Shown piece by piece: positions 7,188 to 9,687 of a stretch of DNA of 9,687 nucleotides (within the stretch, counting starts at the first letter, position 1; each line of letters starts with the position of its first letter). Source of the stretch: CAYMKE01 sp964345135 (GTDB lineage Bacteria > Bacteroidota > Bacteroidia > Bacteroidales > JBBRXJ01); contig CAYFQI010000094.1 of NCBI GenBank assembly GCA_964345135.1, forward strand, positions 1 through 9,687. The letters are read 5' to 3'. The position numbers and the translations under genes were made by a program. Under the pieces are notes generated by a model, which was not told the DNA's origin, ran no database searches, and worked only from the letters and a program-made list of their open reading frames with translations.

Positions 7188-8525
7188 TTATTGTCTGTCT
7201 TCGAGAGAAATATATTGCCCGTCGGATTCAACATGTTTATATGCAGGCCTGATAATACGTCCTCCGGAAATAATTTCTTCCAGGCGATGGGCACACCAGC
7301 CAACAACCCGTGCCATAGCAAAAATAGGAGTAAAGACGTCCTGGGGTATCCCGAGCATGGTATATACCATGCCTGAATAAAAATCAATATTTGCACATAA
7401 TGTCTTATCCGTTTGTTTAATTTCTTTGAATAAAGCGGGAGTAAGCCGTTCTATTGCCTCGTATAACTTGAATTCTTTTTCAAATCCTTTTGCTTTTGAT
7501 AATTCTTCAGCATATTTTTTCAGTAATACAGCCCTGGGGTCTGACTTAGTATAAACTGCATGGCCGATACCATAAACCAGTCCTGATTTATCATATGCTT
7601 GTTTATTCAATATTTTAACAATATAATCACTGATCTCATTTTCATCTTCCCAATTGGATATATTTTCTTTTATATCTTCCATCATTTGCATTACACGTAA
7701 ATTGGCACCACCATGTTTTGGCCCTTTTAATGAACCAACAGCCGCGGCAATAGATGAATAGATGTCTGTATCTGAAGAAGAAACAACATGTGTGGCAAAT
7801 GCGCTGTTATTCCCGCCACTGTGTTCAGCATGTAAAATCAGTGCAATATCAAGCGTGGTTGCTTCAAGTTCTGAAAAATGTTCATCAGAACGGATCATGC
7901 TTAAAAAATTCTTAGCTGTCCCGACCCCCTTTTTGGGCATGTGGATGAATAAGCTATTTTCTCCAAAATAATGAGCTTTGGCCTGATATGCATAAGCGAT
8001 CATTGTAGGGAATCTGGCAATTAATTCTATTGATTGACGTACATTATTTTCAATATTCAGGTGTTCAGGATTTTCATCGTACGAGTATAATGCCAGAATA
8101 CTCCTTGCGAGTTTGTTCATGATATTATTGCTTGGAGATTTAAGGATCATATTTTCTGTGAACCCGAAAGGAAGTTCTCTTGCTTCGTCCAGAAGAGCAT
8201 TGAATTGAACGAGCTCATCTTCTGATGGAAGTTTGCCAAAAAGTAATAAAAAAGCCACTTCTTCAAAACCGATGCGTTCCTCTTTTTTTATGTTTTCCAC
8301 GATTTCACTTACATCAATGCCCCGGTATGTTAATTTTCCTTCATCCGGGATGACTTCTTGTTCATACTTGTAATAACCATGCACGTTTCCAATTCTTGTA
8401 AGTCCGACAAGTACACCACTTCCATCTGCATTTCTCAGGCCGCGTTTCACGTTGTATTTATCATACAATGACTTATCAATGGTATATGCATTATGTAATG
8501 ATTTTATCAATTGATTAATATCCAT
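7188..8525 (-). CDS. gltA: Citrate synthase
   Basis: The 445-residue protein condenses oxaloacetate and acetyl-CoA to citrate, the entry step of the TCA cycle, in the cytoplasm. Motifs are intact: LHAEHSGGNNS (H232, H235), LKGPKHGGAN (H271, equivalent to E. coli H264), YGIGHAVYTKSDPRA (H322, equivalent to E. coli H305), NIDFYSG (D381, equivalent to E. coli D362) and ARVVGWCAHRLEE with RIIRPAY near the end. The HAEHSGGNNS variant and the N-terminal 40-residue extension before GLTRIGNVHGY are typical of the Bacteroidota/Clostridia-type enzymes. Methylcitrate synthase is an alternative name in this superfamily, but no prp genes are nearby. It is transcribed alone. The upstream leader is AT-rich, without a clear Shine-Dalgarno site, and its stop lies 18 bp from the convergent amidohydrolase stop. 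Confidence 0.95.
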   Translation of the reverse strand: MDINQLIKSLHNAYTIDKSLYDKYNVKRGLRNADGSGVLVGLTRIGNVHGYYKYEQEVIPDEGKLTYRGIDVSEIVENIKKEERIGFEEVAFLLLFGKLPSEDELVQFNALLDEARELPFGFTENMILKSPSNNIMNKLARSILALYSYDENPEHLNIENNVRQSIELIARFPTMIAYAYQAKAHYFGENSLFIHMPKKGVGTAKNFLSMIRSDEHFSELEATTLDIALILHAEHSGGNNSAFATHVVSSSDTDIYSSIAAAVGSLKGPKHGGANLRVMQMMEDIKENISNWEDENEISDYIVKILNKQAYDKSGLVYGIGHAVYTKSDPRAVLLKKYAEELSKAKGFEKEFKLYEAIERLTPALFKEIKQTDKTLCANIDFYSGMVYTMLGIPQDVFTPIFAMARVVGWCAHRLEEIISGGRIIRPAYKHVESDGQYISLEDRQ

Positions 8526-8745
8526 AATTTTTTATATCATTTTTTTAGAAGAACGTAAAATTAACATTTTAAAAGGAATGATAAACACTAATTTTAATTT
8601 AAAATCAATTCTTTCCTTTACTAATTGCTCTAAATATTTAATAGAATAAGCGTTAAAAAATCAGATTAATTGTTTAAAAAGTCTATGAATAAAACTATTT
8701 TTGTAAATCATTTTTAATCCTGTATCTTAATTATTTATTTATTTC
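8526..8745. promoter_or_regulatory. Divergent AT-rich intergenic region between citrate synthase and radical SAM genes
   Basis: These 220 bp must contain the promoters of both flanking genes. The plus-strand signal is listed separately. On the minus strand the best match is only TTTA, 18 bp, then TAATTTTA (reverse complement of 8556-8585), which is weak. A 15-bp AT-only dyad, ATTTTAA-T-TTAAAAT (8591-8605), and a TAAATATTTA palindrome (8631-8640) are visible. In such AT-rich DNA they may be chance, but either could be a protein-binding site. No small ORF or structured RNA stands out. Confidence 0.5.
8673..8703 (+). promoter_or_regulatory. Candidate Bacteroidota-type promoter for the radical SAM gene
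   Basis: TATTTTTG at 8696-8703 is an exact match to the -7 consensus TAnnTTTG. Nineteen bases upstream is TTTA (8673-8676), one mismatch from the -33 TTTG. Transcription would start near 8710, giving a leader of roughly 35 nt before the ATG at 8746. That leader contains TATTTATTTATTT rather than a Shine-Dalgarno site, which is common in this phylum. Confidence 0.45.
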
Positions 8746-9525
8746 ATGGCAACTTTTTTATTCGGACAAATCATATTCGGACCAGTCAAAAGCCGCAGGC
8801 TTGGTAATTCTTTGGGAATTAACTTGTTGCCTGTTGAAAAAAAATACTGCGATTTTAATTGCATATATTGTGAATGCGGATGTTCAGATGAAACTGACAT
8901 GCAAGACATAAGATTACCTGAAAATGAAGAAGTTACTCAATATCTCGAAAGAAAACTGATCGATTTAAAATCACACGATGACTTGATCGATGCAATTACA
9001 TTTGCCGGCAATGGGGAGCCAACTTTACATCCTGAATTTGAGGGAATTATAAACGAAACCATTCGATTAAGGGATCACTATTTTCCAAATGCCCAGGTAG
9101 CCGTATTATCAAATGCATCTAATATTGTAAATATCTCTGTTTTCAGGGCATTGAATAAAGTAGATCAAAGTATTTTAAAATTAGATGCAGGAACTGAAAA
9201 AACGTGCCGTTTGATTAACAGGCCTGCTGAAAATTATGATTTTGATGAAATCATTTATAACCTAAAACAATTCAAAGGGAATTTAATTATTCAGAGTTTA
9301 TTTTTCAAGGGATATTATAAAGGGCATTATATTGACAATTCACAACCTAAAGAACTTGAACGATGGTTGTTGCTGATCAATGAAATCAAGCCACGAAAAG
9401 TAATGATCTATACTTTTGCCCGTGATACAGCTGTTTCCGAATTGCAGAAATTATCATTTGATGAATTAAAAAAAATTGCAGAAAAAGTGGAGAAGTTAAA
9501 TATTAAAACCCAAATATCAGGATAA
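8746..9525 (+). CDS. Radical SAM protein, COG0731 (wyosine-synthetase-like) family
   Basis: This 259-residue cytoplasmic iron-sulfur protein belongs to the radical SAM superfamily. The cluster motif CxxxCxxC is formed by C35, C39 and C42 (YCDFNCIYC) and binds the 4Fe-4S cluster that cleaves S-adenosylmethionine. GNGEPTLHPEF (88-98) is the SAM-binding GGE-type motif. The N-terminal FGPVKSRRLGNSLGINLLP (11-29) is characteristic of the COG0731 group related to the tRNA wyosine enzyme TYW1. Two further cysteines (C44, C46) follow directly (CECGC), so an extra ligand or structural role is possible. TYW1 chemistry is archaeal and eukaryotic, and the bacterial members have no agreed substrate, so no reaction is assigned. 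The chosen ATG puts the conserved motif at the usual distance from the N-terminus. The gene is monocistronic as far as visible and divergent from citrate synthase. Confidence 0.88.
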   Translation: MATFLFGQIIFGPVKSRRLGNSLGINLLPVEKKYCDFNCIYCECGCSDETDMQDIRLPENEEVTQYLERKLIDLKSHDDLIDAITFAGNGEPTLHPEFEGIINETIRLRDHYFPNAQVAVLSNASNIVNISVFRALNKVDQSILKLDAGTEKTCRLINRPAENYDFDEIIYNLKQFKGNLIIQSLFFKGYYKGHYIDNSQPKELERWLLLINEIKPRKVMIYTFARDTAVSELQKLSFDELKKIAEKVEKLNIKTQISG

Positions 9526-9535
9526 TCTTCAACCA

Positions 9536-9558
9536 TTTGAACTTGGGATTTTGAACTT
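9536..9558 (+). repeat. Short direct repeat TTTGAACTT x2
   Basis: TTTGAACTT occurs at 9536-9544 and again at 9550-9558, a 14-bp period, just after the radical SAM stop codon. Two copies of nine bases in an AT-rich spacer is modest evidence; it may be a remnant of a degenerate intergenic repeat. Confidence 0.5.
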
Positions 9559-9595
9559 ATAGGCACTTCTAAAAACTCATTTCTTTTAAAAAAAA

Positions 9596-9686
9596 TATTA
9601 TGACAAGCAAGATGCAAGATATTTTTTTGAAGTAATAGGGGGCTATTTCAATAAAAAACAGCGAAGTCAGATTGCTTGTCATAATA
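9596..9686. repeat. 15-bp perfect inverted repeat bounding a 61-nt interior (possible small TA-flanked element)
   Basis: TATTATGACAAGCAA at 9596-9610 is the exact reverse complement of 9672-9686. The next bases out (A at 9595, G at 9687) and in (G at 9611, A at 9671) do not pair, so the visible arms are 15 bp. Each arm ends in TA at its outer side. The unit can therefore be read as an 87-bp element with 13-bp terminal repeats (9598-9684) flanked by TA duplications, as left by IS630/Tc1-mariner-type transposition. The interior carries a 7-bp tandem duplication GCAAGAT (9607-9620, overlapping the left arm) and a small hairpin, AATAG-GGGG-CTATT (9634-9647). No T-tract follows the right arm within the window, so it is not an obvious terminator. 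Other readings are an invertible segment or a structured RNA. Confidence 0.75.
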
Positions 9687-9687
9687 G

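Noticed and set aside
7162..7971. Plus-strand ORFs of 61-72 codons opposite citrate synthase
   Set aside because: They are antisense to a clearly conserved enzyme, have low-complexity translations and no recognisable domain.
9600..9635. Eleven-codon ORF starting inside the left inverted-repeat arm
   Set aside because: It is too short, has no ribosome binding site and overlaps the repeat; nothing supports translation.
9596..9686. Retron-like non-coding RNA at the inverted repeat
   Set aside because: The 61-nt interior is short for an msr-msd and no reverse transcriptase gene is in the window.

Overview
This window looks like an ordinary chromosomal segment of a Bacteroidota bacterium, probably Bacteroidales-like. 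The evidence is AT-rich DNA, weak or absent Shine-Dalgarno sequences, promoter-like TTTG / TAnnTTTG pairs, and protein families typical of that phylum: an AddB-like PD-(D/E)XK nuclease, a 445-residue citrate synthase with an LHAEHSGGNNS motif, and a cytosine-deaminase-like amidohydrolase with an HTHLELS motif. I see no rRNA, tRNA, CRISPR array, phage gene or transposase.

Layout. Bases 3-110 are the 3' end of a gene whose start lies outside the window. Its last codons are a 9-bp tandem repeat encoding (Ile-Asn-x)7. It is followed 12 bp later by the AddB-like helicase/nuclease gene (123-2978), so the truncated gene may be the AddA-like helicase partner, although the visible residues cannot prove this. 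Next is an MscS-type mechanosensitive channel (3045-3974). A 153-bp gap with a candidate promoter leads into a tight three-gene set: a membrane-anchored family 2 glycosyltransferase (4128-5240), a secreted TPR protein (5252-5974) and an amidohydrolase (5979-7169). The gaps inside this set are 11 and 4 bp. Citrate synthase lies on the minus strand (7188-8525), convergent with the amidohydrolase across only 18 bp. A 220-bp AT-rich divergent region separates it from a COG0731-type radical SAM gene (8746-9525). The last 162 bp contain no gene but hold a 15-bp perfect inverted repeat (9596-9686) with a 61-nt interior.

How the genes fit together. The nuclease belongs to double-strand-break repair, the MscS channel to osmotic protection, and citrate synthase to central carbon metabolism. 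The three-gene set is probably one transcript, but no single pathway explains it. I did not find a convincing new multi-gene system. The items most worth a second look are the inverted-repeat element at the right edge, the repeat-encoded protein tail at the left edge, the strong excess of the palindrome CCCGGG between about 1.0 and 7.1 kb, and the unexplained glycosyltransferase-TPR-amidohydrolase set.
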